The position numbers and the translations under genes were made by a program. This document shows positions 27,201-34,512 of a stretch of DNA of 40,445 nt, piece by piece; the stretch's first letter is position 1, and each line of letters begins with the position of its first letter. The DNA is from UBA7446 sp024639165 (GTDB lineage Bacteria > Bacteroidota > Bacteroidia > Flavobacteriales > Flavobacteriaceae), in the NCBI GenBank assembly GCA_024639165.1, contig JAHEIX010000013.1:1-40445 (forward strand), given 5' to 3'. The notes beneath the pieces were generated by a model, which saw nothing but the letters and a program-made list of their open reading frames with translations, made no database searches and had not been told where the DNA came from.

Positions 27201-28583
27201 AAGGCAATGGGTAAAAAGATTTTTGCTTTACTGGAGCAATTAAAGCCCAAGTTTCTAAATGGTGGAGAAGAGCGTGGTCATCCAAGAGAAATACTTGAAA
27301 AGATATGGAAAGACTGGGAAGCCTTTGCTTCGTATGCCTTTAATAAATCACACTCCACTTGCTATGCTTGGATTGCCTATCAAACGGCTTACCTAAAAGC
27401 AAACTACCCCGCAGAATATATGGCAGCGGTATTGTCCAACAACATGAATGATATCAAGCAGGTTAGCTTTTTTATGGAAGAGTGTCGCAGGATGGGCATA
27501 TTGGTTCTAGGGCCCGATGTGAATGAATCATTCTACAAGTTTACAGTAAACGACAAAGGCGCTATTCGTTTTGGTATGGGTGCTGTTAAGGGAGTTGGAC
27601 GCGCTGCAGTTGAGACCATAGTAGCACACCGTCAAGAGCAACCGTATACATCTATTTTTGATTTGACACAGCGTATAGACCTTCGAGCAGCGAATAAGAA
27701 ATCGTTTGAAAGTTTAATACTTGCCGGTGGGCTAGACTCATTATCTGACGCACATAGGTCGCAATATTTTCATCACAATGGAGATGGGGTAACTTTCGTG
27801 GAAAAGGCCCTTAAGTACGGCGCACAACACCAAGAAAACGAACAATCTTCGCAGGTGAGCTTGTTTGGTGCCGATGCTGCAGTGACCATCGCAACACCCG
27901 AACTTCCTGCTTGTGAGCCTTGGACTGCTTTAAAAGAACTAAAGCAAGAAAAAGAAGTGGTGGGTATTTATATTTCAGCTCACCCACTTGATGATTTTGC
28001 GCCCGCGATGAAACATTTTTGTAATGCCAAACTCGGGGTGTTCAATGACATGGATGCTTTGGTTAATAAAGAACTGAGTTTTGGTGGTATGGTTGGAGAA
28101 GTTGATCATCGCGTTTCTAAAAACGGGAAAGGTTGGGCCATGTTTATGTTAGAAGATTTTGAAGAGTCTTATCAATTTAAAATCTTTGGGGAGGAGTACC
28201 TCAAATACCGGCACTTTTTGGTTGAGGATAATTTTATCCACGTCAAGGCTTCTGTACGAGAAGGATGGCTGAATCGTGAGACAGGGAAAATAGGTGCCCC
28301 CAGAATGCAATTCAATGCTTTTCAACTGCTTCAAGACACTTTAACCTCTAGTACGAACAAAATAACGCTCAAACTCGATGTAGCTCATGCCGACGAAAAG
28401 CTGGCTTCCTTTTTAGACGAGCTGTTTAAAAAACACAAGGGAGATCAAAAAGTAGATATGACATTCTATGAAACGGAAGATGAGATTAAGTTACATACCA
28501 TGAGCCGTAAAGTCAAAGTACATGTTGGCGGGGAGCTGTTAGAAGCTTTGGACGCATACCCCGTGGCTTATAAGCTTAACTAA
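24252..28583 (+). CDS. dnaE: DNA polymerase III alpha subunit with fused N-terminal DnaQ-type exonuclease
   Basis: The 1443-residue protein starts with a DEDDh exonuclease (about 1-195): 'FDTETTG' (Asp6, Glu8), 'GHNVKFDINI' and 'AHNATADVEAT' carry the metal-binding residues and the His. A PHP domain follows ('FAHLHTLSQF', about 257-460). The polymerase core has 'GPGRGSAAGS', 'PDIDIDFDDEGR' (Asp673, Asp675), 'NTGTHACGV', 'GLKTLT' and 'LYRPGPLEYIP'. Next come helix-hairpin-helix and OB-fold regions ('FGMGAVKGVG', 'FGGMVGEVDHRVSKNGKGWAMF'). Fusion of the proofreader to DnaE is known in Bacteroidota; most other bacteria use separate DnaE and DnaQ. It is the replicative polymerase, acting at the fork with the sliding clamp. 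It is divergent from rpsP and followed by trxA after a 478-bp gap. Confidence 0.95.
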   Translation: MFLVFDTETTGLPKRWNAPISDHENWPRCVQIAWQLHDDFGVCIEHKDYIVSPEGFDIPYESEQIHGISTALATKEGSAINSILADFTAALAKSKYIIGHNVKFDINIIGAELDRLGLDTSITTTPILDTCTEHTATLCRIPGGRGGKFKLPTLSELYKNLFDDDFDQAHNATADVEATARTFFELLRLNKFPVDQVTAGERLVSRLNETFKETVPLIGLSHTNLKTASAKLVQNKQEPVLASVVPTEAPLSTPFAHLHTLSQFTVLQSTIRVKELAETADQMGMPAVALTDLGNLMGAFHFVKSVKQVNAKRGEDDDRPPLKPIVGITLNVCEDHLDRSRRDNGYQMVFLAKNKAGYQNLSKLSSLAYTKGFYYVPRVDRKLIQEYKDNLIVLTGNVYGEVPSKLLNVGEKQAADALLWWKEQFQEDLYIEIMRHQQEDENRINPVLIQFSKKYDVKLVATNSVFYLKQEEANAHDILLCVKDGEKQATPIGRGRGYRYGLPNQEYYFKTPAQMQELFADVPQALESIPEILDKITAFDLAREVLLPKFDIPDAFQSSEDDADGGKRGENAYLRHITYEGAKARYGSLNDELTERIDFELSVIENTGYPGYFLIVQDFIAAAREMDVSVGPGRGSAAGSVVAYCLKITNIDPIAYDLLFERFLNPDRVSLPDIDIDFDDEGRSKVIDYVIDKYGSNQVAQIITYGTMAAKSSIRDTARVLDLSLSDADRVAKLVPNMKLKKIFNLEDKALKESLRADDFARVAQLKSIAEGNDLEAETIKQAQILEGSLRNTGTHACGVIITPDDITEFVPIATAKDSDLYVTQFDNSVVEDAGLLKMDFLGLKTLTLIKDTVKIVKYQRNIELNPDEFPLDDAPTYALFQRGETIGVFQYESAGMQKYLRDLKPNVFEDLIAMNALYRPGPLEYIPSFVRRKNGQEEISYDLPAMEQFLKQTYGITVYQEQVMQLSQALAGFTKGEADVLRKAMGKKIFALLEQLKPKFLNGGEERGHPREILEKIWKDWEAFASYAFNKSHSTCYAWIAYQTAYLKANYPAEYMAAVLSNNMNDIKQVSFFMEECRRMGILVLGPDVNESFYKFTVNDKGAIRFGMGAVKGVGRAAVETIVAHRQEQPYTSIFDLTQRIDLRAANKKSFESLILAGGLDSLSDAHRSQYFHHNGDGVTFVEKALKYGAQHQENEQSSQVSLFGADAAVTIATPELPACEPWTALKELKQEKEVVGIYISAHPLDDFAPAMKHFCNAKLGVFNDMDALVNKELSFGGMVGEVDHRVSKNGKGWAMFMLEDFEESYQFKIFGEEYLKYRHFLVEDNFIHVKASVREGWLNRETGKIGAPRMQFNAFQLLQDTLTSSTNKITLKLDVAHADEKLASFLDELFKKHKGDQKVDMTFYETEDEIKLHTMSRKVKVHVGGELLEALDAYPVAYKLN

Positions 28584-28839
28584 CTATTGAAAATACAAAT
28601 ATCTCAATAGCGACTACTGATGCAATATGGTATTGATATGTAAAAAAACAATGTACATTTGAATATCAAAAAATAAATAAGTTATATTATAGCGATTCTT
28701 ATATATGTAATTTTAGTTTGAATGTTAAATTAATTTTTAACATAATCAGAGTTAAAAGAGATAGACACACTTATTTATTTAAATATGAAATTATTAAGTA
28801 CAATTATGATTTTAATTTTTGATTTATCCATTAAATAAT
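28584..28839 (+). other. AT-rich gap after dnaE with two weak hairpins and a 17-codon ORF
   Basis: CTATTGA (28584-28590) pairs with TCAATAG (28604-28610), and TGTTAAA (28723-28729) with TTTAACA (28736-28742). Neither is followed by a clear T-run, so I do not call a terminator. A 17-codon hydrophobic ORF (28785-28838, starts MKLLSTIM) ends one base before the next ATG. Nothing else is recognisable. Confidence 0.35.
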
Positions 28840-29025
28840 ATGAAAAAAAAACAGTTTAATATTGTTCTTATTACCACAGTTATATTTCTTGTTTTTTCAT
28901 TTACATTTATATTGAAAAATAATGATCACAAAGAGTGTGACAATATTACTACTTCATTTATTGATGATAGTGGTAAGGAAACTGAAGTCAGAAAACATAA
29001 TTGCAGAGAGAAATATAACTTTTAG
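28840..29025 (+). CDS. Small membrane-anchored or exported protein of unknown function
   Basis: A 61-residue ORF starts at ATG 28840 (an in-frame TTG at 28819 is less likely). It has a lysine-rich start, a single hydrophobic helix (about residues 7-24, 'IVLITTVIFLVFSFTFIL') and a polar tail of about 35 residues with two Cys and many charged residues. It could be a single-pass inner-membrane protein with a periplasmic tail. It lies 36 bp before trxA, so it may share a transcript. No family is recognised; the region is very AT-rich, which raises the chance of a spurious ORF, but the membrane-protein pattern argues that it is real. Confidence 0.45.
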   Translation: MKKKQFNIVLITTVIFLVFSFTFILKNNDHKECDNITTSFIDDSGKETEVRKHNCREKYNF

Positions 29026-29061
29026 TTAAACAATAAATTAATATATAAAAAATAGAAAGAT

Positions 29062-29379
29062 ATGGCACTAGAAATTACAGACGCAACTTTTGATGAAGTT
29101 GTTTTAAAATCCAGTCAACCTGTATTGGTTGATTTCTGGGCAGAGTGGTGTGGTCCTTGCCGCATGGTAGGTCCCATTATTGATGAGCTCAGTAATGAAT
29201 ACGAGGGCAAAGCCGTTGTTGGAAAACTAGACGTTGACAACAACCAAGTGTTTGCTGCCAAATTCGGGGTACGAAACATTCCAACCGTACTTTTGTTTAA
29301 GAATGGAGAGCTTGTTGACCGTAAGGTAGGAGTTTCGCCAAAGGCTGTTTATGCCACTGCGATCGACCAACAATTATAG
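29062..29379 (+). CDS. trxA: Thioredoxin
   Basis: The 105-residue protein is a complete cytoplasmic thioredoxin without signal peptide: 'LVDFWAEWCGPC' carries the redox pair Cys30-Cys33. 'KLDVDNN' follows, then the cis-Pro loop 'VRNIPTVLLFKNGE' and 'DRKVG'. It reduces disulfides in proteins such as ribonucleotide reductase and peroxiredoxins, using electrons from thioredoxin reductase. It lies downstream of dnaE; I recall this order from other Flavobacteriia but cannot check it here. Confidence 0.96.
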   Translation: MALEITDATFDEVVLKSSQPVLVDFWAEWCGPCRMVGPIIDELSNEYEGKAVVGKLDVDNNQVFAAKFGVRNIPTVLLFKNGELVDRKVGVSPKAVYATAIDQQL

Positions 29380-29396
29380 TCAATATACTTTTTGCT

Positions 29397-29426
29397 TTTG
29401 TGTATCCGAAAATGCGTGTATATTTG
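29397..29426 (+). promoter_or_regulatory. Bacteroidota-type promoter for tRNA-Asp
   Basis: TTTG at 29397-29400 and TATATTTG at 29419-29426, spaced by 18 bases, match the Bacteroidota sigma consensus (TTTG near -33 and TAnnTTTG near -7). The tRNA begins 18 bp downstream. This is the best promoter match in the window. Confidence 0.8.
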
Positions 29427-29444
29427 CACGCACCTAACGCAAAA

Positions 29445-29518
29445 GGTCTGGTAGTTCAGCTGGTTAGAATACATGCCTGTCACGCATGGGGTCGCGGGTT
29501 CGAGTCCCGTCCAGACCG
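29445..29518 (+). tRNA. tRNA-Asp (GTC)
   Basis: The 7-bp acceptor stem GGTCTGG pairs with CCAGACC (29511-29517). The D-loop, anticodon stem-loop (CCTGTCACG, anticodon GTC at 29479-29481) and T-arm (GGTTCGAGTCCC) are all intact and close to the E. coli tRNA-Asp sequence. The discriminator is G at 29518 (as needed by aspartyl-tRNA synthetase). The terminal CCA is not encoded and must be added afterwards. Confidence 0.97.
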
Positions 29519-29557
29519 CAAAGCTTTAAAGCTTTAAAAATTAAACGCGTTGTGTTG

Positions 29558-29637
29558 CTTGCAAACAGTTGTTTGCAAGAGGTTCGTAGGAGAACCCATG
29601 AGAAGCTTTCCTGTATTGGAGGGCTTTTTTGTTTTTT
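29558..29637 (+). terminator. Three-hairpin tRNA trailer ending in a terminator
   Basis: Three stems follow the tRNA: CTTGCAAAC (29558-29566) with GTTTGCAAG (29571-29579), 9 bp perfect; GGTTC (29581-29585) with GAACC (29592-29596); and the terminator AAGCTTTCC (29603-29611) with GGAGGGCTT (29618-29626), two of its pairs G-T, followed by a T-rich run. The last hairpin ends the tRNA transcript; the first two may guide 3' processing or form a separate small RNA. Confidence 0.75.
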
Positions 29638-29654
29638 AGGTAAGCTTGTGAAAA

Positions 29655-30884
29655 TTATAAAACAGCTGCTTGTTGTTCAAACTCAAATATCTTGAGTTGA
29701 AAAAAAGAGGCTGATGCCAAAATATGGTCAAAAATATCTGCCGATATTCCTTCGTGATTTTTCCACACTTTATCTGATGTAAAGGCGTAGACCTCCAATG
29801 GTATCCCATGTGGGGTAGGGGCCAACTGTCGGCACATCACCGTGAGCTCTTGATTGATATTGGGATGTTGAGATAAATACGTTTGAATATAAGACCTGAA
29901 CAAGCCTAAATTCGTCAAGTTTCGGCCGTTTAGGGGAATAGATGTATTTGCTTTAGTCGCTTTATTGTGGGCTTCAATTTCATCTTTTTTGCTTTCAACA
30001 ACGTTTTTAAATCGGTCCAGCTGGGAAACACGCTCTAGCTCTTTTGCATGTAAGAATCGAACAGAGGAGGCTCTTATAAAAATAGGTCGTTTGATGCGAC
30101 GCCCGTCGGACTCGCTCATCCCACGCCAGTTTTTTACGGAACTTGACAACAGTTTATAGGTAGGAACTGTAGTAATGGTATTGTCAAAATTTCGCACTTT
30201 AACGGTAGAAAGATTGATTTCAATAACGTCACCATCTGCCCCATAAGACTCCATAGTAATCCAGTCTCCGATGCGGACCAAGTCATTTGCACTGATCTGA
30301 ATACTGGCAACAAAGCCCAAAATAGTGTCTTTGAACACCAATAGAATCACTGCTGAAATAGCTCCTAAGCCTGTAAAGAAATACACGAGCTCCTTGCCCG
30401 AAAGGATAGAAAGCGCCAACAAAATGCCGATGCCCCACAAGAAAATCATCACGACTTGAATATAGCTGTCAATGGGCTTGTCTTTAAATTGTTTCTGTTT
30501 TTGTAACTGTTGTCTAAAGGCCCTTAAAAGACTTCTTATGATAAGGATTGCGATGAGTACTGCATAGACGTCAACAAGAGCTGTAACCCATGCACGGACG
30601 GTTTCGTTTCCATTGCTCCAAAACGGAATTGCAGCGTGGAGAAAGAAGTATGGTACAAAGCGCGAAACGTTTTTGGGTAGTTTGTGATCGATAAGCGCAT
30701 CGTCGATAGTTGTTTTTGTGGCACCCGAAATCCTGTGAGACACATTAACAAGAATAAAACGCGCAATAATGCGTAATACCCATGAGATAAAAAGGAGTAA
30801 AAGAGAATTAGCTGTAAAATCAGCCCACCAGGCCCATGTTTCGGACCAATGGTTATTTAGAAGAAAATCGTAAAATGGATGCAT
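29655..30884 (-). CDS. MscS-family mechanosensitive ion channel (YbdG-like)
   Basis: The 409-residue protein has hydrophobic helices at about residues 23-46, 98-120 and 143-166, and the pore helix 'FFTGLGAISAVILLVFKDTILGFVASI' near 170-198. These are followed by the cytoplasmic beta domain with 'DLVRIGDWI', 'GDVIEINLSTVKVRNFDNTITTVPTYKLLS' and a long C-terminal alpha/beta cage. The 'NW[RK]GMSESDGRRIKR' segment is typical of the YbdG/MscM branch rather than of the short MscS. It would open under membrane tension to release solutes after hypo-osmotic shock, sitting in the inner membrane. It is a single-gene unit reading toward the tRNA trailer, whose hairpins end 18 bp before its stop. Confidence 0.9.
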   Translation of the reverse strand: MHPFYDFLLNNHWSETWAWWADFTANSLLLLFISWVLRIIARFILVNVSHRISGATKTTIDDALIDHKLPKNVSRFVPYFFLHAAIPFWSNGNETVRAWVTALVDVYAVLIAILIIRSLLRAFRQQLQKQKQFKDKPIDSYIQVVMIFLWGIGILLALSILSGKELVYFFTGLGAISAVILLVFKDTILGFVASIQISANDLVRIGDWITMESYGADGDVIEINLSTVKVRNFDNTITTVPTYKLLSSSVKNWRGMSESDGRRIKRPIFIRASSVRFLHAKELERVSQLDRFKNVVESKKDEIEAHNKATKANTSIPLNGRNLTNLGLFRSYIQTYLSQHPNINQELTVMCRQLAPTPHGIPLEVYAFTSDKVWKNHEGISADIFDHILASASFFQLKIFEFEQQAAVL

Positions 30885-30937
30885 TATGCTAAATTATAGA
30901 TAAATTCGTAAACAAATGTTATATTTAGGCACCCTAA

Positions 30938-30968
30938 TAAAAAAACCCGCACTTCGAAAAGTGCGGGT
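30938..30968 (-). terminator. Leftward terminator hairpin, antisense to the downstream kinase
   Basis: ACCCGCACTT (30945-30954) pairs perfectly with AAGTGCGGGT (30959-30968) around a CGAA loop. Reading on the minus strand the stem is followed by seven T, so it is a strong terminator for leftward transcription. On the plus strand it has no T-run and would simply lie in the leader of the kinase gene. It may stop transcripts running in from the mevalonate-pathway genes. Confidence 0.75.
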
Positions 30969-30991
30969 GTCAAAACAATAACCAATAAAAA

Positions 30992-32209
30992 ATGTTACGA
31001 CATTACACTATACCTACTCACGAACCGTGCCAAACTAGCACACACCTCCTTTTTTTTACAACTTTATTTTTTATTCTTGCTCTAAATAACGTTAACATAT
31101 TTGCCCAGAACACTGATAGTTTTGAAATTAAATTAAAAGGAATTGAATATATAGATGATAAAACAGAAGCGTATACTTTTATTGATGCAAACAGCACGAA
31201 TACAGTTTTAAACTTGACTAGAAATTACAATCATGTTTTTGTTGCGCTAGAAAACGACCCCAGTATCCAATATTCGTATAAAGTTACCGGTGAAACAGAT
31301 TTACTTCAATGGAAAAATACAGGTCCGGAAATTCACTTGGTTGGTTTAAGTAGGGGCGCCCATGAACTTTTTATTCGTGGTGAACGAAACGGCGTGATCT
31401 CGAGTAATGTTTTGCAATATGATATTTTCATCAAAACGCCTTTCTACCTCACTTGGTGGTGTATCTCCATTTTTATAATCCTAGCCCTAGTGATGTTTTA
31501 TGCTTTTTTGTCGCTTGAAAGTAAACTTCTCGATGAGCGCCGCGATCGAAACCTTGAGGTCACCAATTTAGAGGGCAGAGCGTATCGTGCACAAATGAAC
31601 CCACATTTTATTTTTAATGCGTTGAATGGCATGCAAAGTGCTATGGTATTAGTTGGGGAAAAAGAGTTTAACGCATATATATCCTCCTTTTCTAAACTTA
31701 TCCGCGACACCATAGACATGAGCAGTGTAGATAAGATTTCTATAGCAGATGAAATCAAATAAATCACCAACTATGTTAAACTACAAGACCATAGACTGGA
31801 TGAACAAATTGATTTGGAAATACACGTTGATCCAAAAATTAATCAAAATGAGGTTTTTCTGCCTTGCATGATGTTACAGCCCATTGTAGAAAATGCCATT
31901 GTTCATGGTATAGTACCAAAACAGGATACAGGTAAAATAGAAATTGAATTAGCAGTTCAAGATAGGATGCTTTGTATTTGTATTACAGATAACGGTATTG
32001 GTCGCGAAGCTGCTGCTGCCCAAAAAGAAAAATATGCCAAATACAAATCCTATGCTACACAAATTATGCGGGACAGGATTGATATTTTTAATTATTACAA
32101 TCAACAAAAACTAGCCTTCAGTATAGAGGACTTGTTTGATGCTGCTGGAGCTGCAAGTGGAACAAAAGTTACGCTAGCGGTACCCCTTGAATTGAAAACA
32201 CGTAATTAA
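30992..32209 (+). pseudogene. LytS-type sensor histidine kinase broken by an in-frame stop
   Basis: The first open part (30992-31762, 256 residues) has a signal-like N-terminus, a Y_Y_Y-type beta domain (about 45-150), one membrane helix ('TWWCISIFIILALVMFYAF'), and the phospho-acceptor block 'QMNPHFIFNALNGMQ' with His205. A TAA at 31760-31762 (codon 257) stops it. The same frame then continues to 32209 with 'ITNYVKLQDHRLDEQ', the N-box 'LQPIVENAIVHG' and the G-box 'ITDNGIG'. Alignment from memory suggests Gln at codon 257, so one C-to-T change (CAA to TAA) explains the break. No response regulator is adjacent. The N-terminal 19 residues are poor in Lys/Arg for a signal peptide, so the start may also be degraded. 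Read-through or restart at 31814 is possible but not expected to give a working kinase. Confidence 0.85.
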
Positions 32210-33108
32210 CTAGCTATCAGGGCTTCGTAAGGTAAACAAGTTTTATAGCCTTTGGTTGCAAAGTAAGCTGTTGTGTCCGCAGCCCCACAAGCCAAAATAA
32301 AATCACCCCCCCAAGCACCTAAACTCTTGATGGTTCCAGGATAATCATCAAATACTCTTTTTTGAATGGGTATTGTGTTAATCATAGCGCCAATAAACTT
32401 CTCGTGCTTAACCACTTGTTCTTGAAAGTGATCAAGTGTTGAATCCGCCAAAAAGGCTCGTGTGAGTTCATTAACGGTTTCTATTTTATCTGGTGTAAGT
32501 ATACTGCTATCAAACCCAGCAACTGCCTGTTGACTGTCTTGTTTTTTATTTAGATGTATAAAAAACAATTGATCTTTGAACGAGGGATTGAAATCAACCG
32601 GAGTAACATTTGGATGAATCCCATTTGTGCGTTCATACAAAAGAGCACCTTCTGCCGTTGCACAAGCGATGTCATAACCACTACCGCCAAATACGTTTTG
32701 AAGTAGTACATAAGGATTTACTTTTGACCACTGAGCCAATAGTGAAACTAGGGTTGAAGAACTCCCCAGTCCCCAGTTGCGCTCAAATTCGAGCGTACTC
32801 ACAAACATCAGTCCATTGATTTCTGAAAACAGCCTCGTGTTTTCGGTATTTATTGTTTGAAAGAGTTGTTGTAATCGTTGTCCAATATCATCGTTTTGTT
32901 GATGTGTGCTAAAGGTGGTTTTATCAAAGCTATTTTCATACCATACTTTTCCATTAACATCAATGCTCTTCCACTCTAATTTACCTGTGGAGGTTTTTAT
33001 GACCTCTAAAGACTGTCCAAGCTTAGTAGGAAGGGCAAGGGCTTTTGCTCCACCCAACACGGCATATTCTGCAGTTAGTAATATTTTTCCTTTGGCATAA
33101 AACTTCAT
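32206..33108 (-). CDS. GYDIA-type GHMP kinase (mevalonate-pathway kinase)
   Basis: The 300-residue cytoplasmic protein has the GHMP fold: 'GKILLTAEYAVLGGAKALALPT' (N-terminal motif 1), the phosphate-binding loop 'WGLGSSSTL', the family signature 'GGSGYDIACATAEG', and C-terminal 'LGAWGGDFILACG'. Kinases of this kind in Flavobacteriia are linked to mevalonate or phosphomevalonate phosphorylation in isoprenoid synthesis. The gene overlaps the HMG-CoA reductase gene by 4 bp, so both enzymes are made together, which supports the pathway. Its 3' end overlaps the broken kinase gene by 4 bp on the other strand. The exact substrate (mevalonate or a phosphate of it) cannot be decided from the sequence. 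Confidence 0.88.
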   Translation of the reverse strand: MKFYAKGKILLTAEYAVLGGAKALALPTKLGQSLEVIKTSTGKLEWKSIDVNGKVWYENSFDKTTFSTHQQNDDIGQRLQQLFQTINTENTRLFSEINGLMFVSTLEFERNWGLGSSSTLVSLLAQWSKVNPYVLLQNVFGGSGYDIACATAEGALLYERTNGIHPNVTPVDFNPSFKDQLFFIHLNKKQDSQQAVAGFDSSILTPDKIETVNELTRAFLADSTLDHFQEQVVKHEKFIGAMINTIPIQKRVFDDYPGTIKSLGAWGGDFILACGAADTTAYFATKGYKTCLPYEALIAS

Positions 33109-34436
33109 GCGCCACGGAGTTTTTTGAGCAAGTCAGCAACTGTATGGTGCGAAACGGTATGGTCTTTAAAGTGCGCTATTGCCGCTTTTTTTTCTACTTC
33201 CGTTGCTTGATGCTGATTTAGGATATTTAAGAGATGCATTTTCATATGCCCTTGTTGGATGCCCGTAGTAACCAAGCTTTTTACAGCTGCAAAATTTTGT
33301 GCCAAACCTGCAACAGCTACGATTTGCATGAGTTCTTGTGCATTGGGTGTTCCCATCAGTTCGTGACACCAACGTACCAAGGGGTGAAGTTTGGTCAGCC
33401 CGCCCACAGTACCTAGGGCCAACGGAACCCTAAGTGAAAACCTAAAAACCCCATCTTTGATTTCTGCCTTAGAAAGACTTTGGTACTGACCACTTGCTGC
33501 CGCATGGGCATGTATGCCTGCGGAAACTGCCCTGAAGTCATTTCCACTGGCCATAACAACGGCGTCTATACCATTCATGATTCCTTTGTTGTGGGTCACT
33601 GCTCGGAAGGGTTCAACTACTGCTATTCTTACGGCTTGAACAAACTTCTCGGCAAAAAGCCTACTGTCTTCGGGACTTGCTAATAGTTCATTTACAGGAC
33701 AGCTAACAGCTGCCTCAACCATACAGTTGGGCACATAGTTTGACAATATGCTCATGACTATCTCAATGGCTTTTTCCTTCTTAGAAAAATCAGCGTGTTT
33801 TGCCGCCAATGCCTTCAGTGTGCTACCCAATTGCTCTAAACAAGAATTGATGAAGTTTGCTCCCATGGCATCTTGGGTTTCAAAACGCACATCTAGCTGG
33901 TAATAATCTGATATAGCATCACTTTTATCAACTAAGCTAAGTGCTGTAATTCCCCCACCTCGACTACGCATGTTGTGTGTGATCTCATCTGTTGAAGCTA
34001 AAAGGACAGCCCGATACTGCTCAAAAAATCTGTTAAGTTTTTGGACATCCCCATGATACATAAAATGCACGTGTCCAACTTTTTCGGTGCCTATTATGGT
34101 TGCGTTAAACCCCCCTTTGGTACTCCAAAACTTGGCTGCGTTGGACGCTGCTGCGACTACTGAACTTTCTTCAATAGCCATGGGTATGGTAAGTGTCTTT
34201 CCGTTTATGATAAAGTTAGGCGCTACTCCCAATGGCATATAAAAATTGGTTAAAGCGTTTTCAATAAACTCATCGTGGAGCGTTTGTAATGCCTGGTCGC
34301 TGTGGTTGTAGTTGTGCAGTACTTCCAATGCCTGACTGGGATTGTGAAACTGTTGACTAATCCAATCTAGTTTTTCAGCCTTGGTTTTTTTGGAAAATCC
34401 CGAAACGAATGCACCTTGTCCTTTGCCATTTGTCAT
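33105..34436 (-). CDS. mvaA: Hydroxymethylglutaryl-CoA reductase, class II (degradative-type family)
   Basis: The 443-residue protein matches class II HMG-CoA reductases in length and motifs: 'IPMAIEESSVVAAAS' (catalytic Glu), 'RGGGI', 'DAMGANFINS', 'VTHNKGIMNGIDAVVMASGND' (catalytic Lys and Asp), 'LALGTVGG' and 'GHMKMHLLN' (catalytic His). It reduces HMG-CoA to mevalonate, or the reverse, using NAD(P)H. Despite the family label 'degradative', the overlap with a GHMP kinase gene points to isoprenoid synthesis. A promoter-like TATCTTTG (34441-34448 on the minus strand) lies only 4 bases before the ATG, so the mRNA may be nearly leaderless. Confidence 0.94.
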   Translation of the reverse strand: MTNGKGQGAFVSGFSKKTKAEKLDWISQQFHNPSQALEVLHNYNHSDQALQTLHDEFIENALTNFYMPLGVAPNFIINGKTLTIPMAIEESSVVAAASNAAKFWSTKGGFNATIIGTEKVGHVHFMYHGDVQKLNRFFEQYRAVLLASTDEITHNMRSRGGGITALSLVDKSDAISDYYQLDVRFETQDAMGANFINSCLEQLGSTLKALAAKHADFSKKEKAIEIVMSILSNYVPNCMVEAAVSCPVNELLASPEDSRLFAEKFVQAVRIAVVEPFRAVTHNKGIMNGIDAVVMASGNDFRAVSAGIHAHAAASGQYQSLSKAEIKDGVFRFSLRVPLALGTVGGLTKLHPLVRWCHELMGTPNAQELMQIVAVAGLAQNFAAVKSLVTTGIQQGHMKMHLLNILNQHQATEVEKKAAIAHFKDHTVSHHTVADLLKKLRGA

Positions 34437-34440
34437 ATTG

Positions 34441-34448
34441 CAAAGATA
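34441..34448 (-). promoter_or_regulatory. Probable -7 element of the HMG-CoA reductase promoter
   Basis: TATCTTTG on the minus strand is an exact TAnnTTTG match and ends 4 bases before the ATG. A -33 TTTG is not obvious at the right distance, so the call rests on the -7 box only. Confidence 0.45.
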
Positions 34449-34512
34449 CGACTGTTGGGGAAAGTGTAACTTTATATAAAAATCCTATATTAGCTTATTA
34501 GCAACTTAGTTT

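Noticed and set aside
29486..29695. 69-codon frame through the tRNA and its trailer
   Set aside because: It starts inside tRNA-Asp and runs over hairpins; a chance frame.
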